DNA from: Clostridia bacterium
GTDB lineage: Bacteria; Bacillota; Clostridia; Oscillospirales; Acutalibacteraceae
Length of the DNA: 44,237 bases
Assembly: GCA_017474125.1 (NCBI GenBank)
Contig: JAFVIF010000051.1
Span: 1 to 44,237, forward strand
Reading direction: 5' to 3'
The first letter of the stretch is position 1, and every line of letters starts with the position of its first letter. The notes beneath the pieces were generated by a model. It worked only from the letters and a program-made list of their open reading frames with translations, was not told where the DNA came from and did not search any database. The position numbers and the translations under genes were made by a program. Positions 1 through 8,733 of the stretch are shown in pieces.

Positions 1-4
1 CGCA

Positions 5-114
5 GAATTTTAAAGAGTTGAATTTTTGGCTGTGCGAGGCACAAAACGCAGTTAATCCTGACGGATTAACGAGTATTTTAACAATGCAAAGACGAAAATT
101 GAGCCTTTAAAATC
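5..114. repeat. Long imperfect palindromic element at the left edge
   Basis: Outer arms at 5-35 and 86-114 are near reverse complements (GAATTTTAAAG pairs with CTTTAAAATC, and the arms continue to a GC pair at each inner end). An inner perfect hairpin has arms GTTAATCC (51-58) and GGATTAAC (63-70) around a TGAC loop. No convincing ORF crosses it. The nested dyad fits a MITE, REP-like element or structured RNA; which one cannot be told from a single copy. The flanking 115-138 shows nothing else. No second copy was found in the window. Confidence 0.55.
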
Positions 115-138
115 AGGTTCGGATTATTCGTGTTTGCT

Positions 139-218
139 TAAAGAAACCCCTTATTCAAACTTGAATAAGGGGTTTAGCTGTTAAAATTCTTCAATTACGG
201 ACTTGCCTTCAAGGTAGC
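139..218. repeat. Direct repeat copy 1: orphan 3' end of the glycosidase gene plus its terminator
   Basis: These 80 bases match 15626-15705 with two differences (A for G at 159 and at 201). On the minus strand they encode the last residues of the glycosidase, YLEGKSVIEEF and stop (P to S relative to the intact gene), followed by its palindromic terminator (144-175, now with one mismatched pair). Upstream of the copy the reading frame meets a TGA within a few codons, so it is a relic rather than a gene end. Together with copy 2 it brackets the pel operon. It resembles one end of an integration into a gene 3' end, or the scar of a partly deleted paralogue. Confidence 0.85.
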
Positions 219-227
219 TGGGCACTC

Positions 228-256
228 ATTGCAATGGTATACATATTAATTGCAAT
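228..256. promoter_or_regulatory. Paired ATTGCAAT palindromes upstream of the pel promoter
   Basis: ATTGCAAT occurs at 228-235 (within the 10-bp palindrome CATTGCAATG, 227-236) and again at 249-256. The centres are 21 bp apart, about two helical turns, and the second copy ends 7 bp before the -35 box. The position suits an activator or a repressor dimer pair. The regulator is not identifiable; none is encoded next to the operon. Confidence 0.4.
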
Positions 257-263
257 AGTTGCG

Positions 264-292
264 TTGACAAATATTAGGTTTTGAATTATAAT
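264..292 (+). promoter_or_regulatory. Consensus sigma-A promoter of the pel operon
   Basis: TTGACA (264-269), a 17-bp spacer and TATAAT (287-292) match the vegetative consensus exactly. Transcription should begin near 299, leaving a leader of about 43 nt before the GTG at 342. That leader is too short for a c-di-GMP riboswitch. No other good promoter was noticed before 15549, so all ten genes probably share this one. Confidence 0.85.
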
Positions 293-341
293 GTTATATT
301 AGGGAAAATATAACTTTTTTAATTGTAAAGGAGTGGATTTT

Positions 342-3125
342 GTGCAACGTGAAAATAATATTTTGGTGCTTAACTCAAAAGATAACGTTAACACCTTGGC
401 ACTTGTAAGTGTTAGTGAAAATTCCATTCCTGAAGAGTTAAATGGGGAGAGCGGTTTCCACATTTACCATGTGAGAATGCTAACCGAATTAATCTTAACT
501 CAGCTTTGTGAAATAGGTTGTTGTTCTCTTTCAAAAGAGCAAATAAATGCGATTTCTATTGCTTCTTCTTTGCATGATATAGGAAAGTCAAAAATCCCGA
601 AGAGCATACTTGATTTTCCGGGCAAACTTTCACCTTTAGAATACGATATAGTGAAAAAACATTCTCTTTTTGGTGAAGAGATTATAAAAAACAGTGATTT
701 TAGTTCTGTAGGCTCTGAAATAAAACAATATGCCGCAGAAATTGCACGTTATCATCACGAAAGATATGATGGCACAGGTTACCCTGATGGACTTAAAGGT
801 GATGAAATACCTTTGTCGGCTCAGGTGGTATCTCTTGCTGACTCTTACGATGCCTTAACCAGTAACCGTAGTTATAAGGACGCTTTTTCGCAGGACGTTG
901 CCATCCAGATGATTTCCAGTGGTATGTGCGGTATTTTTAATGAAAAATTAATCGATGCTCTTTTGAGAGTTGTAAATCACAGTTCGTTGGTTTCTTTACG
1001 CGAAAAACTTTATAAAACAGGTTCTGTAGTTTCTGAAAATGTGGGATTTACACCGGCTCGTGTTTTATGTATAGGTAATACTGAATATTTAACAAAACAG
1101 TTTATTGAAGATGCTTTTCCTAACAGTAAGGTTACAGTTGTTGGAAACACGGTGCTTGGCTCAGCAGACAGAATTAAACTTTTCCGCATTAAAAAGCCTT
1201 CTGTTAAGGCGATTTTTGAAACCTATGATTTTGATGTTGTTGTTTATTTTTCAGGGGATCTTACATATCACACCACCGAGAAGAACGATGCCGAAGAATT
1301 AAGAGAGGTTTTGGAATTTTCAAAGGAAGCAAATAAAGATATCAGAATTCTTTATCTTTCCTCCTTAGATTCTTCATTTGAAAATGCTAACGATAGGTCA
1401 ATTCTTTGTTCGGCTAAGGAAAAACTTTGCGAGTTCTATGCAAAATCTTATTCGCTTGATATAAAGACAGTTCAAATACCTTATCTTTATTCGGGTGTAT
1501 ATAATAAAGATTTTCTCTATAAGGTTTTTGAAAAAGTTCACAATAAAAAGACGGTTGTTCTTAATGAAAAGCCTTCATCTAAAATGCATTTCATATCTCT
1601 TTTGGACCTTTCAAAGCTCATTTCCCGAATTATCGATAACTGGAAATGCCAAAGCGGTATATTGTCTGTAGGGGACGATTTTAATGTTGATTTCTCGGAT
1701 TTCTGTAAGAGGGTAGAAGAGATAAATACTGCTGCTAAATTTGATTTCATTGGAACTACTGAGAGCGGAATAATCAAACTTAATAATAGGGGACTAAGAA
1801 ACGAATACGGTTGGTTTGCAAGAATTTCTATTCTTGAAGATTTAGAGGAAGAGTATGAGAAATATTTAATATCTAAACATGAAAAAACCCTTACTCTTTG
1901 GCAAAAAATCAAAAAGTGGATAGAAGAACACAGTTTGTTTGTAAAGATAGCAGAACTTATACTGTTGTTTTTAGTAACCGAACTTCTGCTTTATTTTACC
2001 GATTCGGCTGTTATTTTTTCTATTGTAGACTTCAGAATGGCTTATATTGTTATAATGGCTACCGTTCACGGCCTTAGCTTTGGTATGTCAGCAGCGGCAC
2101 TCAGCAGTATATCGTGGCTTGTGGCAAAGGTATCTTCGGGTACTAATCTGCTTACAATTTTTTACGAGCCTACAAACTGGTTGGCGTTTGTATTTTTCTT
2201 CCTTGTTGGATCTTTATGCGGATATATAAAACTTCGTAAGGATGATATCATTCGTTTTGTAGGTGAGCAGAATAAGCTTCTTGAGGATAAACTTATTTTC
2301 ACAAGAGAGATTTATGAGGATACATACAAGGAAAAACGCGACCTTAAAAAGCAGATTATCGGTTCAAAAGATAGTTTTGGTAAAATTTTTGATATAACAA
2401 GAAAACTTGACACTGTAGAGCCACAACGTCTATATCTGCGGATAATGGAAACCTTTGAAGAAATTCTTGAAAATAAGAATATAACTGTTTATTCTGTCAA
2501 CAAACAGAACACTTTTGGACGACTTGAAGTTGCTTCACGTGATATTATTGATACAGTTCCTCGTTCAATATCCACCGAAACATACAAAGAGGTTATAGAA
2601 AAAATCAGTACCGGTGAAATTTTTAGAAACACAGACCTTTCGGGCGAATATCCAATGTATGCGGCAGGAGTTTACAGGGGAGATGAGCTGGTATTGCTTA
2701 TATTCCTTTGGCGTGCCGATATAGAGCAGCGTTCTCTTTACTATGTTAATCTTTTCAAAATTTTAAGAGACCTTGTGCAGATGTCCTTACTCCGTGCTTT
2801 TGACTATAGTCAGGCGGTTTATGAGAAACAGTATATCGCTAATACCCACATTATGAATGTTGATGCCTTTAACGAGGTGGTTAATAACTATGCAGCACTT
2901 GCTGAAAAAAAGGTTTCAAATTTTGTAATGTTGGAAATTAATTTAAACGGGCATTCTTATGAAGAAATTAATAAAATGCTTGCCGGTAAAGTCCGCACTA
3001 ATGATATTATTGGTATATCAGAAGACGGAAATATAAGACTGTTGTTATCGGGCGCAACCGAAAAAGATTTACCCTTTATATTACCTCGTTTTGAGGGTAT
3101 GGATGTAGAGGTTAAGACACAATAA
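342..3125 (+). CDS. pelD: PelD-like c-di-GMP receptor with N-terminal HD-GYP domain
   Basis: Start chosen at GTG 342, 8 bp after AAAGGAG; the in-frame GTG at 333 overlaps that site. The product has 927 residues. Residues about 35-215 form an HD-GYP domain with HDIGK (78-82), HHE (138-140), GTGYP (144-148) and DALTSNRSYK, the pattern of active c-di-GMP phosphodiesterases. Residues about 236-510 resemble an NAD-dependent epimerase/SDR fold but lack a clear Gly-rich loop and the Tyr of YxxxK. Four membrane segments follow (about 530-630), then a short coiled coil, a GAF-like domain and a degenerate GGDEF domain in which SEDGN replaces GGDEF while the I-site RTND (885-888) is kept. The TM-GAF-degenerate GGDEF order is that of PelD, the receptor that switches Pel synthesis on. 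First gene of the operon. Identity as PelD is inferred from architecture and neighbours. Confidence 0.85.
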   Translation: MQRENNILVLNSKDNVNTLALVSVSENSIPEELNGESGFHIYHVRMLTELILTQLCEIGCCSLSKEQINAISIASSLHDIGKSKIPKSILDFPGKLSPLEYDIVKKHSLFGEEIIKNSDFSSVGSEIKQYAAEIARYHHERYDGTGYPDGLKGDEIPLSAQVVSLADSYDALTSNRSYKDAFSQDVAIQMISSGMCGIFNEKLIDALLRVVNHSSLVSLREKLYKTGSVVSENVGFTPARVLCIGNTEYLTKQFIEDAFPNSKVTVVGNTVLGSADRIKLFRIKKPSVKAIFETYDFDVVVYFSGDLTYHTTEKNDAEELREVLEFSKEANKDIRILYLSSLDSSFENANDRSILCSAKEKLCEFYAKSYSLDIKTVQIPYLYSGVYNKDFLYKVFEKVHNKKTVVLNEKPSSKMHFISLLDLSKLISRIIDNWKCQSGILSVGDDFNVDFSDFCKRVEEINTAAKFDFIGTTESGIIKLNNRGLRNEYGWFARISILEDLEEEYEKYLISKHEKTLTLWQKIKKWIEEHSLFVKIAELILLFLVTELLLYFTDSAVIFSIVDFRMAYIVIMATVHGLSFGMSAAALSSISWLVAKVSSGTNLLTIFYEPTNWLAFVFFFLVGSLCGYIKLRKDDIIRFVGEQNKLLEDKLIFTREIYEDTYKEKRDLKKQIIGSKDSFGKIFDITRKLDTVEPQRLYLRIMETFEEILENKNITVYSVNKQNTFGRLEVASRDIIDTVPRSISTETYKEVIEKISTGEIFRNTDLSGEYPMYAAGVYRGDELVLLIFLWRADIEQRSLYYVNLFKILRDLVQMSLLRAFDYSQAVYEKQYIANTHIMNVDAFNEVVNNYAALAEKKVSNFVMLEINLNGHSYEEINKMLAGKVRTNDIIGISEDGNIRLLLSGATEKDLPFILPRFEGMDVEVKTQ

Positions 3126-3141
3126 AGAAAGGAAAAGCTGA

Positions 3142-4026
3142 ATGTTATTTTTAATTCTTTTGGCAGTGCATATAATACTAAGCGTTCTGGTGTTTTTAGG
3201 AATTAAATTTAATATTTTAAGAGTTCATAAATATATGTTCTTTATTGCGCTTTTACTTCCTTTTTGGGGTGTTTTACTTGTTTTGATTTTACATTTTCAA
3301 ATACTCTTTGAAGCCGATAACGGTATAGATGTCGGCGTGGAGAAGTTTAAACTCGAGTCTGAGCTATATAGAAGTGTAACGGTTGATGAAAAAAAGATTT
3401 CGGTGAGTACGGTGCCCATAGAAGAGGCACTTGTAGTGAATTCCGCTAAAGAACGACGCACTATTATTATGGATGTTCTAAACGATAATCCTAAAGAATA
3501 TATTGAGTTTTTGCAAAAAGCGGGCAACAATGAAGATACCGAGGTTGTCCACTATGCTGTGACGGCAATGGTGGAAATTTCAAAGGAAAACGATTACAAA
3601 CTTCAGGAATTTGAAAGACAATTTTCACTTAATCCCGATGATATAACCGTTCTTAATCAATATATCGATTTCTTGTGGAACTGCCTGTCGCAAAATCTTA
3701 TGCAGGGACAGGTTGAGGTACTTAACCGTGAATTATTTTCATCCCTTATACAAAAGAAAATTACTCTTGTAAATCCCGGTATAGACGATTTTAAAAGAGC
3801 GATCGAAAACGAGTTGAAACGGAAAAACTTTACTCAAGCATCAATAACCTTAAAAGAAATGAAAAAGCTCTATCCCGATAGCGAGGAATATTATCTTTCA
3901 AGACTTGATTATTTAGCATCCCTCGGCAGAGGTGAGGATATTAAATCCCTCATTAATGAAATTTACAAAAGAAACATATTTCTTTCTTCTAAGACAAAGG
4001 AGGTTTTGGCGTTTTGGGAAGCCTGA
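3142..4026 (+). CDS. pelE: PelE-like membrane protein with TPR-like helices
   Basis: 294 residues, starting 16 bp after pelD with AAAGGAAAAG upstream of ATG. Two N-terminal hydrophobic segments (about 2-20 and 30-52) precede a soluble helical region. This carries a VPIEEALVVN stretch and an ERR soon after, followed by alpha-helical repeats consistent with TPRs near the C terminus. In Pel systems PelE is an inner-membrane protein with TPR-type repeats that works with PelD, PelF and PelG. The size, topology and place between pelD and pelA fit that role. Sequence alone would be weak evidence; the assignment rests mainly on context. Its last 13 bases overlap the next gene. Confidence 0.75.
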   Translation: MLFLILLAVHIILSVLVFLGIKFNILRVHKYMFFIALLLPFWGVLLVLILHFQILFEADNGIDVGVEKFKLESELYRSVTVDEKKISVSTVPIEEALVVNSAKERRTIIMDVLNDNPKEYIEFLQKAGNNEDTEVVHYAVTAMVEISKENDYKLQEFERQFSLNPDDITVLNQYIDFLWNCLSQNLMQGQVEVLNRELFSSLIQKKITLVNPGIDDFKRAIENELKRKNFTQASITLKEMKKLYPDSEEYYLSRLDYLASLGRGEDIKSLINEIYKRNIFLSSKTKEVLAFWEA

Positions 4027-5861
4027 AAGCAAAAATACAAAATTTCAGATTTAAAGGCACTCTTATGATTGTGCTTGTTTTTGCTTTGATTGCCATTATT
4101 CTGTTTATAGAATTAAGTGGCGTAAGATATCGTTATGCCCAAAAGGAACTTACTTTATTGCCTAAAGAAAAAATAGTTACAAAAACGGTGGCTTTAAACA
4201 ACATAAAAAAGGACACCTTGCTCCTATATAGCAGTAACGACAAGGCTTCTTTGAACGCATTTGCGCAGTTCGAGGTCATACTTGCCGATATGAAGTATGG
4301 AACAAACGCACTTGATTTAGCAAATGAAGAAATCAATGAAATTGAAAATTATTCTGTTATAATTATTCTTTTTTCAGACCTTTCACATGTTGGTGAAAAG
4401 CTTATAGATATTTGTGATTGGGTGCACGATGATGGCGGTTGTGTATATTTCCCATTAACAATCGATAAAAATGCATATTCTTCTGCCATAGAAAATCGAA
4501 TTGGTATTGAGGCGTCATATGGATACACCTTAGTTGACAACATTTATGTTGACCAAGGTTTTATGATAGGCGGCGGTAAAGCTTACGGCGTAACTGATGC
4601 ATACGAATCTGCAAGAACGGTACAGCTTAATCCCAAAACCACCCGAGTTTATGCCAGAGAAGGTGATAAAAACGGAGTGCCGCTTATATGGAAGGCAAAT
4701 TACGGTGAAGGCGAATTTGTTGTAAACAATTTTGGTATGTGTGACAAGGCATATCGTGGATTTTTTGCAGCATCTCTCAGTCTTTTTGGCGAAGTTTCAC
4801 TCTATCCTGTAATTAACGGATCTACATTTTATCTCGATGACTTTCCGTCACAAATCCCTGATGGTAACAGTAAGTATATAACAAGGGATTTTGGCACCAC
4901 CATAAGAGATTTTTACATAAACATCTGGTGGCCCGATATGATGAATCTTTCGGATAAATACGGAATTAAATATACCGGTCTTGCTATTGAATGCTATGAT
5001 GATGCTGTTGACGGCACAACCGATGCCACACCCGATACAGGAACTTTTTTGAATTTTGGTAATATGCTTCTTCGTAAAGGCGGAGAAATCGGATATCACG
5101 GATATAACCATCAACCTCTTGCATTAGGTCGTGATTATAAAGGAATTTATGATTATAAAGTCTGGAAAGACTACGCATCTATGGAAAAGGCTTTTGGACA
5201 CCTTGTTGATTTCTGTGATGAGCTTTTCCCCAATGTGAATATGTCGGTTTATGTTCCCCCCTCAAACCTTTTGGCAGAGGAAGGCAGGGAAATGCTTATA
5301 AAAGAGTTCCCACATATTAAAACCCTTTCGGGAATATATCTACCTGATGATGTGCTTGATTTCGCACTTTTGCAGGAGTTTGAGGTGGATGAAAACGGCA
5401 TAGTTGACCAACCCCGAATAATTTCAGGCTGTGACCTTGATGATTTTATGACAATGGGTGCAATGTCTGAACTTAATATGCACTACGCAAATAACCACTT
5501 TACACACCCCGATGACGCCCTTGATGTTGAGCGTGGTGCTGAGCTCGGATGGAAGGAGCTCAGAAACAGATTTGATAATTATCTTGACTGGCTTTATACT
5601 TCCGCACCTAATATCCGCAACTTTACGGGAACGGAATTTTCTGCGGCGGTACAGCGTTTTGTGGCGGTTGCCCCTAAAACCCGATTTTTTGACGATAAAA
5701 TGGTCATTGAAATAGAAAACTTTTATGACGATGCGCAGTTTTTAATTAGGTTCAATGAGAAAAAAGCAGATACTGTAACAGGCGGAAAGCTAACCCACCT
5801 CACAGGTGATTTATATCTGTTAGAGGCAGATAAAGCAACCGTCACGATATCTTTTAAGTAG
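4014..5861 (+). CDS. pelA: PelA-type membrane-anchored polysaccharide deacetylase
   Basis: 615 residues from a TTG at 4014, set by the strong AAAGGAGG 10 bp upstream; it overlaps pelE by 13 bp. One membrane anchor (about 15-35) is followed by an extracellular region. The deacetylase part shows the NodB-type metal-site motifs YLDDFP (D275, D276) and HGYNH (362-366), then VYVPPSNLL and a DUF2194-like C-terminal region. Gram-negative PelA also has a glycoside hydrolase domain; none is seen here, as in the shortened PelA of Gram-positive pel operons. Probable role: removing acetyl groups from N-acetylated sugars of the Pel chain outside the membrane, giving a cationic polymer. Confidence 0.85.
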   Translation: MGSLKAKIQNFRFKGTLMIVLVFALIAIILFIELSGVRYRYAQKELTLLPKEKIVTKTVALNNIKKDTLLLYSSNDKASLNAFAQFEVILADMKYGTNALDLANEEINEIENYSVIIILFSDLSHVGEKLIDICDWVHDDGGCVYFPLTIDKNAYSSAIENRIGIEASYGYTLVDNIYVDQGFMIGGGKAYGVTDAYESARTVQLNPKTTRVYAREGDKNGVPLIWKANYGEGEFVVNNFGMCDKAYRGFFAASLSLFGEVSLYPVINGSTFYLDDFPSQIPDGNSKYITRDFGTTIRDFYINIWWPDMMNLSDKYGIKYTGLAIECYDDAVDGTTDATPDTGTFLNFGNMLLRKGGEIGYHGYNHQPLALGRDYKGIYDYKVWKDYASMEKAFGHLVDFCDELFPNVNMSVYVPPSNLLAEEGREMLIKEFPHIKTLSGIYLPDDVLDFALLQEFEVDENGIVDQPRIISGCDLDDFMTMGAMSELNMHYANNHFTHPDDALDVERGAELGWKELRNRFDNYLDWLYTSAPNIRNFTGTEFSAAVQRFVAVAPKTRFFDDKMVIEIENFYDDAQFLIRFNEKKADTVTGGKLTHLTGDLYLLEADKATVTISFK

Positions 5862-5870
5862 GAGTTAAAA

Positions 5871-7289
5871 GTGAGAATTTGTTTAATCCTTGAGGGTTGT
5901 TACCCGTTCATTAACGGCGGTGTTTCAACCTGGATGCATCAGTACATAACCGAAATGCCGGAGCACGAGTTTGTGCTTTGGGTTATCGGTGCAAAAGCAG
6001 AAGACCGAGATAAATTTGTTTACACCTTGCCCGAAAACGTGGTCGAGGTTAAGCAGGTTTTTCTTGATGATGCTTTAAGGGTCAAGGATAGCGGAATTTT
6101 TAACTATAATTTTAATGAGGCAGAAAAAAATGCCCATAAAGATCTTGTGTCTTCAGCAAAACCGGACTGGGATTTGCTTTTCGAACTTTATCAGGTAAAA
6201 AAGATTAACCCAATGTCTTATCTTAAGAGTCAGAGCTTTCTTGAAACGCTAACCGAAACCTGTAAAACAGAATTTCCGTTTATCGCTTTTTCGGATGCTT
6301 TTCATTCGGTGCGTTCACGCCTTTTGCCCGTGCTTTATCTTATGGGCACTGAAATTCCTGATGCCGACTGTTATCATGCGATATGTACCGGATACGGCGG
6401 ACTCTTGGCATCAATGGCCGCTCACATAAATCATAAGCCCTTACTTTTAACCGAACACGGTATTTATACCCGTGAGCGTGAGGAAGAAATTATACGTGCT
6501 AAATGGGTAGCAAGAGCCTTTAAACCTCACTGGATAGACTTTTTCTATATGCTTTCCGATTTAATATACTCAAGAGCCTTCAGGGTAACTGCTCTTTTTA
6601 CAAGAGCAATGTATACCCAAATTGATATGGGATGCGAGCCCTCAAAATGCAGAGTAATTGAAAATGGAATAAGCTATGAAAGGCTTTGCGACATCCCGTT
6701 AAAGCAGGAGGACGGTATTGTTGATATCGGCGCAGTTGTGCGACTTGCTCCTATTAAGGATATAAAAACAATGATTTACGCTTTCTTTGAACTTTCCTGC
6801 CGTAAGGATAATGTTCGGCTTCACATAATGGGAGGCGTTGATGACGAGGAATATGCAGATGAGTGCTACGCCCTTGTAAAACAGTTGAATTTAGAAGATA
6901 AAATTATTTTCACGGGACGTGTAAATATAATTGAGTATTTTGAAAAATTGGATTTTACCTTGCTGACAAGTATTTCGGAGGGACAGCCGCTATCAGTTTT
7001 AGAATCCTTTGCGGCAAGACGCCCCTGCGTTACTACCGATGTTGGATGTTGTAATGAGCTTTTAGACGGCGGCCCTAACGACACCTTGGGTAAAGCGGGC
7101 TACTATGTGCCCCCCATGCAGCGCGAAAAGCTTGCAGATGCTATGGAAATGCTTTGCGATTCAAGAGAATTACGCCTCAAAATGGGCGAAATAGGGCAGA
7201 GAAGGACTTATGAGTATTTCAGATATAATATAATGCTTACAAAATACAGAGATTTATACAAAGAGGTGGAAACCGAGTGGCAGGCATAG
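5871..7289 (+). CDS. pelF: PelF glycosyltransferase (GT4)
   Basis: 472 residues from a GTG 6 bp after AGTAGGAG. The N terminus ILEGCYPFINGGVSTWMHQ is the PelF signature, and the C-terminal Rossmann half carries the GT4 EX7E pair E370 and E378 (SEGQPLSVLES) followed by RPCVTTDVG. No membrane span or signal peptide is evident, so it should act at the cytoplasmic face. It is the presumed polymerase, using UDP-activated N-acetylhexosamines and handing the chain to PelG. It overlaps pelG by 13 bp. This is the most confidently recognised member of the operon. Confidence 0.92.
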   Translation: MRICLILEGCYPFINGGVSTWMHQYITEMPEHEFVLWVIGAKAEDRDKFVYTLPENVVEVKQVFLDDALRVKDSGIFNYNFNEAEKNAHKDLVSSAKPDWDLLFELYQVKKINPMSYLKSQSFLETLTETCKTEFPFIAFSDAFHSVRSRLLPVLYLMGTEIPDADCYHAICTGYGGLLASMAAHINHKPLLLTEHGIYTREREEEIIRAKWVARAFKPHWIDFFYMLSDLIYSRAFRVTALFTRAMYTQIDMGCEPSKCRVIENGISYERLCDIPLKQEDGIVDIGAVVRLAPIKDIKTMIYAFFELSCRKDNVRLHIMGGVDDEEYADECYALVKQLNLEDKIIFTGRVNIIEYFEKLDFTLLTSISEGQPLSVLESFAARRPCVTTDVGCCNELLDGGPNDTLGKAGYYVPPMQREKLADAMEMLCDSRELRLKMGEIGQRRTYEYFRYNIMLTKYRDLYKEVETEWQA

Positions 7290-8728
7290 GCTTTGAACTG
7301 AAAAGACTTTTTCATAAAAAGGGTGTTTTAAACACCACAAAAGCATATGGCTATGCTACCGTTATATGCGCAGGCCCTATGTTGCTCGGAGTAATTCTGC
7401 TCCTTGGTATAATGGCACTCTGTACAATCTTTAATACAGTAACTGCTGACCGAGAACTGCTTATCTGTATGATAACATATACACTTTTGGCTTCTGTAAC
7501 GGTAACATCCTTTTTTTCTATGGTAGTTACCAGATATGTAGCAGATATGCTGTTTGAAGAAGAAAATCAAGCTATTTTGCCTTGCTTTTGGGGCTCTACG
7601 GTTATAATGATGGCTGTAGGCAGTGTTTTATACGGAATTTTCCTTTTGTTTTCGGGTGCTACTTTAATTCAGGGAATATTATGTTTTGTTCTTTTTGGAG
7701 AACTAATAATTGTATGGAATGCAATGAGCTTTCTTTCGGCAATTAAAGACTACAAAGGAATTTTTATGTCCTTTTTAACCTCGGTTGCTGCGTCTATACT
7801 GCTTGGCGCATTACTTTTATGGCTTAAGTTTCCTGTTGTGGAATCGCTTTTATTTGCGGTATCTGTAGGTTACGGTATAATGCTTGTTTGGGATGTTATT
7901 TTATTACACAGATATTTTCCACACACCTCTCTTGGCGCTTTTACATTCTTAAAATGGATAGATGCCTTTTTACCGCTTGCTCTTTCGGGATTTTTTATGA
8001 ACATCGGTATGTTTTCGCACCTTGTAATTATGTGGTTTTCTGATATAAAGGTTCACGTTCACGGACTCTTTTATGGTGCTCCGTGGCACGATGTTCCGGC
8101 TTTACTTGCCTTTATGACCGCTCTTATGACAACGGTGAATTTTGTTGTTTCGGTAGAGGTTAATTTCTATCCTAAATACCGAAATCATTATAGCCTTTAT
8201 AATGACAAAGGCACTATAAAGGATATTTTGCAGTCCGAAAAAGAAATGCTGGATACCCTAAAAACCGAAATATTTTATACATCGCTTAAACAACTTTTAT
8301 TTACAGCCGCTTGTATAGCGCTTGGCGGATATTTGCTTGATTTGTTGCCCCTCGGCTTTAATGAGATAATGCGAGGATATTTCAGAACCCTTTGTGTTGC
8401 ATACGGACTTTATGCTATCGGTAATATGCTGATGCTTATCTTACTTTATTTTACCGATTATAGAGGTGCATGTGTCACAACTGCCGTATTTGCAATATCC
8501 ACCATAGTATTCACACTTGTGTCACTGCTGTTTTCAAATGTTTATTACGGCTTTGGATTTTTGATAGCCGCAATGGTTTTTGTAGTTGTTACAGCTTTAA
8601 GGCTTGATTATTTTACAAAGAGACTGCCGTACTATATTTTGTCGGTACAACCCCTTGTCGCAGAAGATCGCTCAGGTTTTTTTGCAAGGCTTGGAGCATT
8701 TCTTGAAGAAAGGTTCGAAAGGAGATAA
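7277..8728 (+). CDS. pelG: PelG polysaccharide transporter (MOP/flippase-like)
   Basis: 483 residues from GTG 7277 inside the end of pelF. The start MAGIGFELKRLF is the conserved PelG N terminus. The rest is almost entirely hydrophobic with roughly twelve membrane segments, as in the PelG branch of the MOP exporter superfamily. It should carry the growing Pel chain across the cytoplasmic membrane together with PelD, PelE and PelF. No PelB or PelC (outer-membrane parts) occurs nearby, as expected for a cell with one membrane. Confidence 0.92.
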   Translation: MAGIGFELKRLFHKKGVLNTTKAYGYATVICAGPMLLGVILLLGIMALCTIFNTVTADRELLICMITYTLLASVTVTSFFSMVVTRYVADMLFEEENQAILPCFWGSTVIMMAVGSVLYGIFLLFSGATLIQGILCFVLFGELIIVWNAMSFLSAIKDYKGIFMSFLTSVAASILLGALLLWLKFPVVESLLFAVSVGYGIMLVWDVILLHRYFPHTSLGAFTFLKWIDAFLPLALSGFFMNIGMFSHLVIMWFSDIKVHVHGLFYGAPWHDVPALLAFMTALMTTVNFVVSVEVNFYPKYRNHYSLYNDKGTIKDILQSEKEMLDTLKTEIFYTSLKQLLFTAACIALGGYLLDLLPLGFNEIMRGYFRTLCVAYGLYAIGNMLMLILLYFTDYRGACVTTAVFAISTIVFTLVSLLFSNVYYGFGFLIAAMVFVVVTALRLDYFTKRLPYYILSVQPLVAEDRSGFFARLGAFLEERFERR

Positions 8729-8733
8729 AGAGA

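Noticed and set aside
299..341. Possible c-di-GMP riboswitch before pelD
   Set aside because: The predicted leader is only about 43 nt with no conserved GEMM core or tetraloop receptor pattern, too short for the aptamer.
4014..5861. Glycoside hydrolase domain in PelA
   Set aside because: The N-terminal 260 residues show no hydrolase motif and the length fits the deacetylase-only Gram-positive form.
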